A stretch of DNA of 64,000 bases from Notospermus geniculatus (lineage: Eukaryota > Nemertea > Pilidiophora > Heteronemertea > Lineidae), in the NCBI GenBank assembly GCA_002633025.1, contig NMRB01000500.1, positions 48,022 to 112,021 of the forward strand, written 5' to 3'. Position 1 is the stretch's first letter. The number at the start of each line of letters is the position of its first letter. Below, one piece after another: positions 47,906 to 60,751 of the stretch. Under the pieces are notes generated by a model that made no database searches, was not told the origin of the DNA, and saw only the letters and a list, made by a program, of their open reading frames with translations. The position numbers and the translations under genes are program-made.

Positions 47906-48836
47906 CAGGAGAGGAGGAGATATCGGGAGGGGTATAGGGAGGGGGCAAGGAGGAGTTAATTACCGGGAGGGGGTGGAGGTACGGGGTTGTCCAGGGGTCA
48001 ACCTCTTCGCCATTGATAAGAAGATGTCTCAAAGACATGATGAGGTTATTCCTTCACTGGATGACCAGCCGAAGAATGGGCTAAAACACATCCCAGGGAC
48101 AAAATCTGTTGGTCCCGATGGTGACCAATAAGTAGAGTGCCCACTATCTCATACGCTAAACTCTTGCACGCTAAGCCAGAAATAAAAAATCTCCTCGCCT
48201 TGCTCCGTTCAGATATATTCAGAACCCATCTATTTTCCATTGCCTGGGGACCAGCGCGACAAGACCATGTCTGGCTTCTCGTCGAGGACTTCTGCTTCCT
48301 CTTTCCTTCCTGCAGCTATCAACTGTTTTACGAAATCGATACATCAGTCGTTAATGTTCCAGGAATTGGATTATTGAATCAAAGTGTTGCCTTATTGGTC
48401 ATTAGCATATTCATCGGAAGTCTCTTTTGGCTTATGTTGACCAGCGACGGTCTCAGACGGCAAACCTTTCGAGACTTCACCGTTCAGAGACTTCCCCGTT
48501 CAGAGAGTGGCAGACTGATAACTTGTTGCTTTATCTCATAATTGGTTGTCTGGGAATCACCAGTTGTTGCTCATAATGCCCGTGAAACCTGTGAAGAGTT
48601 CGTGGCGGTGAACACAGGGCCATCTTCTGCCTGAGAGGAGGCAAGCTTGTCATATCAGTCTCATTAGTCTTACGCATGTCACCTGATTGACTGGCACCCA
48701 GGCTTCATTAGGTTTTCCCCTGAAAAAAAGAAGCCGCTTTTGCAAGACATAGAACAGGGCTGATCTGCTTAATCTGGTGGGAAAAGGTGCATGCTGTTAT
48801 GAAGTTGGCATCACTCTTGGATGGAGTGATGAGCAC

Positions 48837-49114
48837 CAGGGACCTGTTTCATAAAGTGACTTCAAGCTAATGGTACGGTCCTCCCTCGCTCTTACGAACC
48901 CTTCGGTACTAACGCGTAGTTCGAAATAACGAGGATTTACATACATGTCATGAACTTTTGGGAGCCAGACGTTGGGTTCGTAATATCCGGGAGTTCGTAA
49001 AATCGAGGTTCGTAAGAGCGAGGGTGCACTGTACCATTAAATTTAATGCATTTTCTATTTGGTTAAAGATACATGTACCATTAGCTTGAAGTCACTTTAT
49101 GAACCAGGGCCCAG
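48837..49114. mobile_element. Nested foldback elements (outer MITE)
   Basis: Outer arms 'cataaagtgacttcaagcta' (left) and 'tagcttgaagtcactttatg' (right) pair perfectly. A second inverted-repeat element occupies most of the interior. The outer family ends in the 'ttcataaa' word shared with other foldbacks in this window. Confidence 0.7.
48880..49027. mobile_element. Inner foldback element nested in the outer MITE
   Basis: Inverted arms 'ccctcgctcttacgaacc' and 'ggttcgtaagagcgaggg' pair perfectly. 'ttcgtaa'-like words recur inside. Confidence 0.7.
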
Positions 49115-49398
49115 CCTTATAACTCCGTTCATTTACTGTTTTGGTGCGTTGTTCCTTGACGTATAACCAATCACAACCTGCGGGCCGACGTCTTCACCAT
49201 TGGGCCTATCATCGGTTGTTGGTGGTGTTTGGTACCTCGGTGGGTTAACTTCTGAAAACTTCTTCTAAGATGCATCAGCGTTAATGGTGTTTTATTTTTT
49301 GTCATTTCCCACCTCAAGAGCTTACCAGAGATGTCCTCTTCCATGATTATCTGCCCACTCCATTATCTTTGAAAATTGGAAATTTTCTTGCATATTTT

Positions 49399-49468
49399 TA
49401 GCTCACCGTGGTGAGCTTATACAATGGTTGTGCGTCCGTCGTCCGTCGTCGTCCGTCGTCGTCGTCGT
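49399..49468. mobile_element. Left end of an inserted 'agctcacc' repeat with GTC/GTCC satellite, cut by gap
   Basis: Begins 'agctcaccgtggtgagct', a near-perfect palindrome, then leads into 'gtccgtcgtc' microsatellite and the 461-N gap. Copy 2 reads straight through at this point (about 62217), so everything from here to the end of the gap is an insertion. Similar AGCTCACC...GTCCGTC repeats are, to my memory, widespread in marine invertebrates. Confidence 0.55.
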
Positions 49469-49929
49469 NNNNNNNNNNNNNNNNNNNNNNNNNNNNNNNN
49501 NNNNNNNNNNNNNNNNNNNNNNNNNNNNNNNNNNNNNNNNNNNNNNNNNNNNNNNNNNNNNNNNNNNNNNNNNNNNNNNNNNNNNNNNNNNNNNNNNNNN
49601 NNNNNNNNNNNNNNNNNNNNNNNNNNNNNNNNNNNNNNNNNNNNNNNNNNNNNNNNNNNNNNNNNNNNNNNNNNNNNNNNNNNNNNNNNNNNNNNNNNNN
49701 NNNNNNNNNNNNNNNNNNNNNNNNNNNNNNNNNNNNNNNNNNNNNNNNNNNNNNNNNNNNNNNNNNNNNNNNNNNNNNNNNNNNNNNNNNNNNNNNNNNN
49801 NNNNNNNNNNNNNNNNNNNNNNNNNNNNNNNNNNNNNNNNNNNNNNNNNNNNNNNNNNNNNNNNNNNNNNNNNNNNNNNNNNNNNNNNNNNNNNNNNNNN
49901 NNNNNNNNNNNNNNNNNNNNNNNNNNNNN
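49469..49929. other. Assembly gap, 461 N
   Basis: Unsequenced run immediately after a GTC microsatellite. From copy 2 the gap should contain only inserted repeat, since flanking sequence resumes at the next base of the empty site. Confidence 0.95.
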
Positions 49930-50680
49930 TTCCTGGATTATCGTCAGATCAAAGACATGCTGGCACTGTCGTTTCATAAGCCGATCGTGGTGATTGTAAT
50001 ATTATCCTTACCGACCTCAAGTAGAGATCGACATCAAAACACTTGATGGGTTTCCGCGGTGGCAAATACGTTTCCATGGTAACATTTTGGCGACGTTTTC
50101 CCTGGATTGGTCTTGGCCGAAGTCTGGTCGGATAGCTTCCTCCGGTGAGCACCACTGGTCATGTTAAATGAGGCGTGAAGTGTCCGATTGTACCTATGAT
50201 GGGTATTTGTCCATCGATTACTTTTAACATCGGGAAGAGCACGGTCGATGGGTCTCGGCAAATGTTGCCAATTCTGATTGAAATCACACAGTTATTGGAG
50301 GGTGGTTTCTATGAATACTGAAGGGCCCTGCTGGCCATAAACATCAGAGCAGCTGTGCTTCTGTGCCGTACTCATGGGCGACAGATCCACCAATATTCCT
50401 TATTTTGGTGCTTGACTTGAGATGCCGCGGCTTATGACTATGAGTTATCAAGTTATCAAGTAACGGGAGGTGGTGGCGAGTTCGGCAATTTTCTGATCAA
50501 CAACAACCGTGCCCTTCAGGGACTTGAGTTTGGGAAGTCACCATGGGTGGTGCCTTAAAAGTCCTGTGTTCACTCCGATTGCTGAAAATTTTTTAGAAAA
50601 ACACATAAGTGGCCAATCCTATGGCTTCTGTGATAGATTTAGGAGGTGTTAGGCCTCGAGCCTAACATCTGGACTTTTGG

Positions 50681-50742
50681 CTCGATGGAGGAATGCCTGC
50701 CTTTGCATGCACGAGATCCCGGTTCGATTCTTGGTGTGGTCG
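50681..50742 (+). other. tRNA-Ala(TGC)-derived repeat or pseudogene
   Basis: Contains 'tggctcgatgg' (box A-like), an anticodon region 'ctttgcatgcacgag' like tRNA-Ala with TGC, and 'ggttcgattct' (box B-like). The acceptor arm does not pair well, so a functional tRNA is unlikely; a SINE head or tRNA relic is more probable. Confidence 0.5.
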
Positions 50743-51366
50743 GCAACACTTCCAAAATCACAGAGAATCGTTGAAGGTGATGGGCTATGTCGATGGGTAG
50801 AATCCCTGACTATGGTGGGATGTGTTGAAGAAACAGAGTAACGGGATCTTATTCGTATGACGGAATGTTTCTTTAGACCTACTAGGTATTGAATCAGAAC
50901 AATTTTGGACTCTTCGTATGAGCTCAACACAGATTTCTGATTTGATGGGCTTGCTGTGATGTCAAATACTTGACTTTTCCCATTCTCAGGAGCAGCACCA
51001 AACCATACCATACCAAAATCCTGAAACTTAAGAAACATTTCCAGTCCAACCTCAACTGAGACAAAACTCAGAGGAATTACGCTAAAATTAGATTGAGATT
51101 CGTCAGTCGAACCACAAAAAGGGGTGTTTGTTTTCGTCACTTGAGGAACCTGAGTTGTGATCCTTGGGAAAACGGAAAGCTAGGCACTTGCAAATTGCGG
51201 GGATTATTTGTTGTGCTGGACAGAATAATCGCTGCAATTTGCAGCTTCATAGCTTTCTCCATTTTCTCAAGGATTCAGGCTCAGTTGACGAAAACGAACA
51301 GCCCTTTTGCATGAACCTGGGTGGAGGTTTCCTGAAAATGGGTTTATATCAATGTACTAGTACTGC

Positions 51367-51463
51367 CATCCTCCCAGAGCAGGGCTTTGGTCTTGCTCCT
51401 CTTCATACACTTGTGAGTGGATGAAGAGGAGCGAGGTAGAAAAACCCCTGTTACGGGAGGATG
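51367..51463. mobile_element. 97-bp foldback element, type 1 (block B copy 2)
   Basis: Counterpart of 38784-38880, with the same ends and one or two substitutions. Confidence 0.65.
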
Positions 51464-52329
51464 AGCACTGCTCCTGTTATTCTCAAGAATTGAGTATTTT
51501 TTTACCCTGTGATTTAAAATGGTGACAAATTAACGGTTGGTTTTCTGTTTGATTAACTTTGGGTTGATGGCCTGTCTTTATGTTGCTCCAGAATGGATGA
51601 TCCATGTTGGCTTGTTTGTCGCTTTCAGAAAAATGTTGCTGCTCGTTTGTGATTTGGGAAAACAAAAGTTAACAACTGTCGCAGTTGAAAGAAAGTGACT
51701 GATGGGGGTTGTTAGCTTGGGAACAAGTTTCTATCCGGAAAATTCTTCCTGGTTTAAAAAAAATCAGAGACAGTTTACACCTTGATTGTTGTCTTAAAAT
51801 GAAGAATTTGTAAGTTTTTTTCCGACAGCAACTCAGATGACCAGGATGTAGCAAACTTCACCAGTCAGTTCACGCTGCTGGATGAAAGTACAGTCCAGGT
51901 CCTTGTTCAATCAAGTTTTAGATCAGGGATAGGGGAAGCCCATGTACTCATTCCCTCCTCCAGTTGATATTATTTGACAACTTCCCAACCCTTAGTCTCT
52001 CTTCCTCTCTTAAAACATGAGCCTCCCTCAAGATGTGTACCAGCATTTCTAGAGATCTCTTTGTTCTCTGACCTGAGTCTTTCCTCTTTACCTGCTTAAA
52101 AAAGCTTTCGGTGTGCAGTCGAGTTTTTTAAGCGCTGCTACTGTTCATTGAAGGGGTGCTCAACAAGCACAACTTCAGTTTTGTTACCTGTGTATGAGCA
52201 TGCTGGCCTTTTGTTGCTTTACTAGTATTTTTTGTCATTGAAAGTTGATGAAATGAGATTGGTGTCCAATCTCAGATGTTGAGGGCCTAGTTCACAGCCC
52301 TGTGACCATGACTTTTCTCTCATACACAG

Positions 52330-52550
52330 TGGTGCCATTTTCAGCACCATTGTGTGGTGCGTGGTGCCACTGGTAACATGTATCTGGTGATTGGTGCTGG
52401 CACCATTTGTGGAGTGATTGGTGCCATTGGTACCGCCAATGTATGGTGATTGGTGCCATTGGTATCACCTCTGTGTGCTGATTGGTGCCATTGGTATCAC
52501 CTCTGTATGCTGATTGGTGCCATTGGTATCACATCTGTGTACGGATTGGT
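52330..52550. repeat. Minisatellite, about 32 bp unit (copy 2)
   Basis: Shorter version of the array at 39735-40075. Confidence 0.85.
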
Positions 52551-53039
52551 GCAGAAAGGTCAGCATTTCAGAAATAAGGAAGAAGGAATCCTATCCTTCA
52601 AATGTTGCATGTTGGTCTTTTGACTGTTCCTTTGCTCTTTTTCCAACCGTTCTGACATTGAAAATACATGCAACCACTTGGATTTGATGTACTTCTTGAC
52701 AGATTCAGTGAATTATTGATGGATATTAGATTGAATTGAATATCTAATGACATTTTGTTGAATACGTGTGGCAGTTTCTATGCAGTTCATTCAAATTCTA
52801 CGTTATCGATGTCAAGAGGTCATTGTTCGAGAACTGGACATGTGGACCTGACGTATCTCGCAATAATTTCCATTGGCATATCTTGTGGAGTATTACATCT
52901 TTGACCACTTTTGTATTGGACTTGCAGCAGCAGCGGAGCTGAATACTTGATGGGATTTCATGGACAGAGGAGACTGCTCCTGGAAGCGATATATCCTGAT
53001 CTGTACTCTTTGTAAAATGATAAAGGTCTTGTGAAATTG

Positions 53040-53365
53040 ACATACCTTCTTCACAGTCAGTTGGAGCTGCCCATGCCTTCTTCATGGTCAGAAGGAGCTG
53101 CTTATGCCTTCTTTACGGTCCATTCATGAGCTGATTATGCCTCCTTCATGATCAGAAGGAGCTGCTTGTGTGCCTTCTTCACAGTCCGTCCAGGAGCTGC
53201 TTATGCCTTCTTCATGGGCAGTTCAGGAGCTGCTGATGATGGCTTCTTCATGGGCAGTTCAGGAGCTGCTGCTGATGGCTTCTTCATGGGCAGTTCAGGA
53301 GCTGCTGATGGCTTCTTCATGGGTAGTTCAGGAGCTGCTGATGGCTTCTGGTCAGTTTAGGAGAG
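53040..53365. repeat. Minisatellite, 33 bp unit (copy 2)
   Basis: Four clean units, two of them lengthened by an extra 'gat' or 'gct' triplet relative to copy 1. Confidence 0.88.
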
Positions 53366-55539
53366 TCTACTTATGCCTTCTTCACAATCAGTTGAGGCAT
53401 CACCTATGCCTTTTCCCATTGTCTTCATGGTCAGAAAGAGCTGCTTGTTGCCAATGACAATATGGGCAGGTAGAATAACAGATTGGGCCGTGATTGCAAC
53501 TTCAGTCAAACCGACCAAGTGTAACCGTTTCGAATTCGCTGTTGTTTTCAATACGTCTGAAGCCAATTAACTACTCACAGCAGTTTCTGGTTGAATGTAT
53601 CAATACATTTTTCACCTTCAATGCTAAGGAAGAATGAGCACGAGGCAGCTACCAATTTTATAGCTAATTTATTGAAGGAAATCAATGTCGATATTTCATC
53701 ATGCCTGCTAAAACGTTATCAAAATGGTTTAAGACGGTATGAAAATCAAAAGTTACGTTCAGTTGCTGGGTGATTAGAGTTGAAGCTGCGGTGGTGAAAA
53801 GAACTGCTGATGCCAGATTGGCGAATTTGAAGTAATGCCATCTGTGAGAAAACACTGGAAAGGAACCAATTTCCGAGTTTAACTGGTCTTTTCAAGTTCT
53901 GATCAGGAACATGGAAAGTGTTCAACGATGTTGATGATGGAAAGTCTCCATCTTTTGGCATTTGAAGGTCTAGTTTTCTGCCATCATCGACATTGCTGTT
54001 GGATAAAATCTTCACACATGATCGATTCTTGTTGATATTCACAAGAGAACGTTTGGATTGCAAATTCGTGAGAATGCTGCGTGAATTTCATACTTGCTAT
54101 AACAGGTGAGAATTTTAGATCTAGGCCGTTTATACTAATCCTATCACTAACAATGTGTGATACATTTCAAGTGGACAAAAAACTTTATTGCAGAGCACTT
54201 CCGTGTCCTTTGATTTCATTCGTTACATCATCTGGAATTTAAATTTGCTTTACCCGGTAATTGCCCCTCTCAGAACTGCTAAAGGAATTTCAAGCCCTTT
54301 TCCTCAACTCTCTTCGAAGGCTCCAGATTGGGCAATATCAGAGACCCTTATTTCATTGCTTTTGAAAACTTCGTCTAAACTTTCTTCAGTTTTGCAGTCC
54401 TGCAATGCAGTTGTTGAACCTCTGTCTTGCACCTTTCCTTCATCTGTAGTGTTGTGAGGAATCTTTTGCACATTTGAAGCTTTCTTTACCTGAATAACAT
54501 TGGCTTCTCTTTTAGCCAATTTTGTTTTCAGACTTCAAGGCCTAACTCAGCAGGCAAATATGCAGTGCCTGGCATCACCCTGGGGTACCAAATATCAAGC
54601 TAGCAGTTGTACGTCCGCACCAACAGAAGGCTTGCTGTATCCAACTCGTTTCCCCAAGCTTGCCGTGGAATTGTCCTTGACTGCTTGTTGTTTGTGACTC
54701 GCACTCTGTCCCCGTATCTCGTCACATTTTGTGTTCAAGATGCAGTAATGCGCTCTCTTTTTGCAGATCATGTATTGTACACAGTCCACCGCATGATGCA
54801 GACAACGGCGATGAGAACTGGAGGTTGGTAGTATTTTTCATCCACTCCAGCCATGCCTGATCATCTTTTATTTCCTAACAATAAATTCCTTTATTTTTCA
54901 CGCAGTCCCTGTACAGAGTTCATGTATCCTGTAGTACAGTGCTTCACTTTAGATGTTGCTTTGTTTCCAGTTCCAATTCCAAAGAAGGAGGCGTTTTTCA
55001 CACCATCATGCTTATTTTGTAGTGAAATATACATAGGTCATCTAGATACATTATCAAAGTCTGATGATTCCTGGCCATCCGGGTATGTTCTTAAATCCTG
55101 TATGAGAAAAAGTGATAGTTGCCTGGATGCAAGAAGTGGTATCATCACATTCAGTTCAATTGCAAATGACAGCTTTATAGTTTAAATGCAAGCTTATTAT
55201 GCTCCCGAAGCTTTTGCTCCCTGAACGATACATCCTTGAGGCAACACTCTCCAAAAGGAGCAGCCAGCCGTGCTTATTGCCAAAAGATGGCAGCAAAGTT
55301 ATAGCGGACCAATACTAAGAACATTCTTGCCATTGGTGTTCAATCAACCATGACTGGGTCTGTTCAGCATTGAATTCGACCGTAATGACGCCTACTGACT
55401 GATGACAGCTGCTATTGCTTTGCAAATCAGAGCAATGGTTCATCAATCTGCACAACTTCATTCTTAATAGGTAACGAGACTCAGTCTTGTATCTTATGGG
55501 CTGTAGAAACAATTTTGAATGCTTATGTTCTTCTTCCAT

Positions 55540-55830
55540 AAGAGGAGTAACACCCAACTCTTCATCTCCAACCTAGTTGGTAGTAAGAGTAAAACTTTCA
55601 TATTGGCTTTAGAAATACTTCAGAAATGGTTGATAAAAATGACTGTGTTCTCTGTCCACTGCAAGAAGCAGCACCCAAAGCTTTGTCTCATGTATGGGAG
55701 TTAAATTGTCATACTTGCTTCAGAAATACTTTGGAAATTGTTGATGAAGATGACTATCTTCTTTTTCCAATAGTAGAGCAACACCCAACATTTCTTCTCT
55801 ATCATGAGTGAAATTTTCTGTTCTTTGCTT
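55540..55830. repeat. Degenerate tandem repeat, about 120 bp unit (copy 2)
   Basis: Counterpart of 43095-43400. Confidence 0.6.
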
Positions 55831-56332
55831 TTTCAGTCCTCGTCTCATGTTGTACTGTAATGTAATACTGCTCATGCATGCTGCAACTCCTCTCTGAGTT
55901 TTCAGGAAAGATCATCTTCTCATGACAATCACTGCAAATGGAGATATCATGTACTGCTAACTTTTTGCCGCAAGGGTTCCAAAGTCGCCATACTTCGGAA
56001 TACTGTCAGACTGTATAGAACAACATTTCATTACTGTCTGCTTTTCTCCTTGTGCCATGTCTGTATCTTGAGTTAAAGAAATTAGTGTTGTTTGGTGCCT
56101 TGGATCATCTTGCCTCTAAAGCTTCATACCGTTTGATCAGTTTATCTGGTGTTGTATAACCCCTGTGACACTGGTGTTCCCTGTCTTGAGATAGATGTGA
56201 CCTTTTGTCGTTTCTGGTTACAGACAATTTCAACAACGTGTCAAAATCATGTTGAACTTTCGTAGATTCAAGTTGTGTAGTTTTGCAAAGCCCCCAAACG
56301 CTTTGCCATGAATCAATGCCACTATGCCGGTG

Positions 56333-56702
56333 TTTGAGGTCACAGCTGGTGCATAACGTTGAAATGGTGGCTGACCTTGGTTCTGTGTTTGAGGTCACTG
56401 CTGGTGCATGACCTTGAAATGGTGGCTGACCTTGGCTCTCTGAGGTCACAGCCGGTGCATGACCTTGAAATGGTGGCTGGCATTGGTTCTGTATTTGAGG
56501 TCACAGCCGGTGCATGACCTTGAAATGGTGGCTGGCATTGGTTCTGTATTTGAGGTCACTGCTGGTGCATGGCCTTGAAATGGTTGCTGACATTGGTACT
56601 GTGTTTGAGGTCACTGCTGGTGCATGACCTTGAAATGGTTGCTGTCATTGGTACTGTGTTTGAGGTCACAGCTGGTGCATGACCTTGAAACGGTGGCTGC
56701 CA
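56333..56702. repeat. Minisatellite, 55 bp unit, seven copies (copy 2)
   Basis: Same array as 43895-44215 with one extra unit, an almost exact duplicate of its neighbour (the 'cagccggtgcatgacc' unit). Confidence 0.9.
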
Positions 56703-57501
56703 TCAGGCCTATCAATGTATCAACTCGCAGCCCTTTTGCCTTTTGGCCTTGACGAATGATATGATAGTTTTCAATTTGTACAAGGATAACCTGATGCTGA
56801 GCTACATTTGAAGATCAGCAACCCTGGCCGCAACACTGACACAAATTAATCCGGATGAACTTGGTCAATCTATTCCGTTTTTCGCTGAAGGGGTAATTTT
56901 TCGGTCTACCAACATGGATATGAGGTACTGAGTCGACCAGATCAATAGGTGCTTACATATGCATTGGAATCCAGAGTGCAGTCTTGAGTGGGTTCTGTCG
57001 AGTTAGCAGCATATTCGACGACCCTCCTCTAGTAGCCAGGAGATGGGATGGGTGTCTGGAGGACTGTAGCTCAACAGGTTTCTCTATTCAGGTATCTATG
57101 GATGCCCTGTCTAGGGTTGCATAATCCAATATTTTGCTCTCAAGGAGAATGCTAATGCTCAGTGGGAAATCTTGCTTTCAAAAATGAAAATGACTCCCAA
57201 GCCAAACAAATGCTGCCCTCTGCTTCATCTCCGCATCAGATGATTAACGATTCTTACACGTAAATGCTCTTAGATCTTTCCTAACTAATGGTAGTAATAG
57301 TGCAATGACAAGGCCATTAAAGATATGAATTGTAATTGATTTGTTTTGGCACTTGATGTCATGTGTGATTTAGGTGGCATGACAGATGCAATCTCCTTGA
57401 TTCGCAGTCAAATTGTTGCAAAATGAATGTTTTATTTTAGTCTAAAGTAGCAGTTTCAAATTTCAATAATCCTACATGTATTAAGATTATATTGTTCTTA
57501 A

Positions 57502-57694
57502 AGGAGCACGTTATTGGATCTCAAATGCGTTATTCGACTGCCGACGTAGAGGGAGCCACCTAGCGGCAGTAAGATGAACGACAAAAATGCATTACAAAAT
57601 GTAGGTAGTATAAATCGGGTCAATTCACCGTCCCTGGGTTGGAGAGTGGCGCCGTGGCGCCGGCTGTCGAGAAAAAGTGGCAATACCGTGGTCC
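57502..57694. mobile_element. 193-bp MITE (block B copy 2)
   Basis: Counterpart of 45019-45211, with one extra mismatch in the left arm ('gcacgttattg'). Confidence 0.6.
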
Positions 57695-57728
57695 TTTAAG
57701 AGTATACTGCTTTTACTGCTGATAACAA

Positions 57729-57823
57729 CCTCCCACCACAGGGCTTTGGTCTCGCTCCCACACGAAGTGTGTGCAGCGTATGAAGTCACAAGGAGTGAGA
57801 CCAAGCCCTGCGATGGGAGGATG
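57729..57823. mobile_element. 95-bp foldback element, type 2 (block B copy 2)
   Basis: Counterpart of 45246-45340, nearly identical. Confidence 0.7.
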
Positions 57824-58599
57824 GCTTATCTCCGCTGCAAAGAACATGTACCGGTACTCTTTTTACTGCTGCTAAGAACACTCAGCTGCAACTTAAAAGG
57901 CTGGTATTTTCACTGCTCAGTTACTTTTGGTCATCTCTAGGGTAATCTTCACGAGGTGAACATGCCACAACTAGCTCAGCAGTCGTATGAACGTCACAGA
58001 AGGTACACGGAATAATCCATTTACTTGATAGCTCGTGGCGCCAGGTCACCCATGGCAACCACTGCGGTTTGTGACTTTGCACCTCAGCGATCAGCAGTGG
58101 ACAGTCTTGTGGTACAATCCTCCTTTGCAATTATGTCCAGATTGTTGCTGTGATTTAGAGAGGGCGGGATGTCAGATCGGATGACGACGTGTACGGCTCT
58201 GGTCAGATTGCGGGCGCCGACGACTGCTGTGTACACAGTATGGAGGAGGTCTAATTCTTATGGCCGCACTATGTGACTAGTCAGAGTAGTCATTTGATAG
58301 TTCAGGTGATCTTTTAGGCTCTTGGAATTTGTACTCTTTGATGATGCAGGTTTTCTCTGGAGTGGCGCTCTGGTTTCCTCCTACTGAACATTAATTTGAT
58401 ATGGAGATAATAATGGCAATGCTATATTTGGCTCTATAGAACATTTTCTGACTGATGGCCACACCAGCTTCAAAAGGAAATCAGTTGCAGAAGATCCATC
58501 ATATTGATTTTAGATGTGGTAAAGGTAATGCCTGGCCTTGCGCTTCAAGGACGGTCTTCAGTCCTCAACAGAAGGAGCCAATCTTGACATTCTGAACTC

Positions 58600-59466
58600 A
58601 GTAACCAGTACTTAAAAGGTCATCCAATAGAGGCAAGTTCGTGTACTGTAATTACTGATAATCATTAGTCCAGTGGGCCATGATGAAAAAGAATAGTTTA
58701 TTTAATTGAAGGGAATCTTCCGAGTTAATGGGAAAGCCAAGAGATCAATGCCTAAAAATATCGTCAGAAGGTTAGCTAATCAGTGGATGAGCTGAATGGC
58801 TGCTGGCCAGTTCTCACTTCAAACTGACAAGACGAATTAAGCTGCGTTTACCAGACATCCGGAATACGGTATACGGGATGCGGAAGCGATATGTTGTATG
58901 CGAAAATGCATAGCATTTTCTGCTTCCGCATTCCCGGTGTCCGGTAAACGCAGCTTTGTAGTCTTTCTGTCCCCGTTCACATAGTGGTTGAAGGTCTGAG
59001 CATCTTGGGCTGATCATCGTACCAGATACCTACGGAGATATAGACAAGTTTCGCTAGCAAGCCATCTTGCCAAAATTTGGTCATCACCATGGGGATTCTC
59101 TTCCAGAGTAATGATTGGTTCTCCCATCCCCAGCAGGGGAAATCACCATGACGATGACCTACTTTTGGTAAAATGGTTGCTAACCAAACTCATCTATACT
59201 GTACCCAATGCCGCTGTAGCGTTCTATTGCATACCTTCACTCAGATTACGATCCATCATTGGACACCTTACACCAATCCTTCTCAAGTTGTTTACTCATT
59301 CAGGGACGAAATCTCCAAATGATAGATGGCATATCCGCCCTGTGTAGTGGTTACCATGGCAATGTGATTAAATAATTGATCGTCCCTCCTTAAGTTAAAT
59401 CCCTCCCTTCTAGGTGGGAATGATGGCAATCATAAAAGCCATGACAAAAGATAATTTGATTGATTT
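58600..59466. other. Segment unique to block B copy 2
   Basis: Replaces the AAACG-rich stretch of copy 1. It holds one foldback element (58839-58956) and otherwise nothing gene-like; a 78-codon open frame at 59111 has no recognisable features. Confidence 0.55.
58839..58956. mobile_element. 118-bp foldback element
   Basis: Ends 'aagctgcgtttacc' and 'ggtaaacgcagctt' pair perfectly; inner 'atgcggaagc' pairs with 'gcttccgcat'. Present only in copy 2 of block B. Confidence 0.7.
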
Positions 59467-59747
59467 TGAGGGATTAGGGGTGATCTGTTGGGTCGGCCAT
59501 GATGATTGCTCTCGGCTGATGTCAAATGAGGACGTCTGTTGCAGAATCGTGTTTGGAAATTGGAATTTAGAGAAAACCGTGTTGAAATTGATTGAGTATT
59601 AAGTGAGCCAGAGGTAAAAAATCGACACAAAAGCCCCGTTTCAACTGTGACGGGTTCCGCTGTGTTTTGTGGTATAAGTGTTTTTGTGCGGTTTTCACAT
59701 GGTTTGGAGAGTCCTATGCTTTAGCAAAACATTCTGTTCGATTATCC

Positions 59748-59876
59748 CAATGGCTGGTATATTCATAAAAGTAAGCAAATGCTTTTGCTTAAAATTTTCA
59801 CAGCAATGTCCAATGTAAATGTACTACAAAACTTGAAGTAAAAGCATTTGCTAACTTTTATGAATATCAGCCAATG
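59748..59876. mobile_element. 129-bp MITE, 'caatggctg' family (block B copy 2)
   Basis: Counterpart of 46995-47127, with a slightly different central section. Confidence 0.7.
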
Positions 59877-60751
59877 GCTGTGGAAACAACACCAGTCAAC
59901 GCAAACCATGGGGGAAATGATGTAGTGGAGACGGAGCTGAGCGAATAGGAGCTGTCAGTGAGTTGACCAATAGGTGTCACTACGGCCCAATTCAATGCAT
60001 GTAGCGGGCCCATTCATTCCTGATTGAGCACCAATCAAGAGAAGTTTCTTTTGTATTGGTCCGCCAGAACTGTGCTGCCATCTTTTGGCAATACGTACAG
60101 CTGACTGCTCCTAATAGAACAGAGAAAGCTTCTTGTAATACTTTCTGGCTCTATCTGTCACAGAATATCATATGAATCCACAGATTTTCCACAAAACGTG
60201 GGGAAATGCTGTGGTGGAAACGGAGTTAGACAAATTGGAACTGAGAGAAGGTTTTCTGTTCTTTCTGGCTCTGTATTTCATAGAATATCCTACGAAGCCA
60301 TATAGTTTTCTTCTGTTATAGCACACTTAGCCAATTAGCGAAGATTCAGCATTGATTTTACCCTCAACGCTGACGATATGAAGCAGACGATACCTACACT
60401 CACGTAGCAACGTCCTGTTGATGACAAAACGTCACGTTAATCCTATGTGAGATGAATTGTAGCTTAATATGAATCAGAAACCGGCCTCCGGGCGTGATTT
60501 ATCATGGTTCCTGTTCGTGACGACATCAGCTTGCTTCATTATGGAGGGGTTGGAGGGAGGGAATATATGCTTCTTGTATGTTCAGTAGTGCGGACAACGT
60601 CTTGATAGTGGCTGTACCAGAAACTCAGACCTTCAAGTATGGTGGTACCTCCTTTAGCGGACACTTGTGCCAGGAGAGGAGGAGATATCGGGAGGGGTAT
60701 AGGGAGGGGGCAAGGAGGAGTTAATACCGGGAGGGGGTTGTCCAGGGATCA

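Larger units (their letters stand above)
38343..50917. repeat. Repeat block B, copy 1 (12.6 kb)
   Basis: Begins at 'atgagctcaacacag' and ends at 'ggactcttcgt', immediately followed by the second copy. The whole block is non-coding as far as I can see. It contains three minisatellites, several foldback elements, a tRNA-Ala-like repeat, one single N (46721) and a 461-N gap. In a 318-base stretch compared by eye (41307-41624 against 53746-54063) there are 10 substitutions, about 3%. Confidence 0.9.

Noticed and set aside
49408-50046. Reading frames of about 185-212 residues across 49.4-50.0 kb
   Set aside because: They span the 461-N gap; only a few residues at each end are real.
54304-54519. 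Minus-strand Lys/Glu-rich frame ending SGAFEES
   Set aside because: Protein-like composition, but it has no ATG start and is broken by a 5-base deletion in the other copy.
54853-55185. 110-codon frame with several Cys and a plausible acceptor upstream
   Set aside because: The other copy (about 42409-42706) has frame-breaking indels, and no family is recognised.
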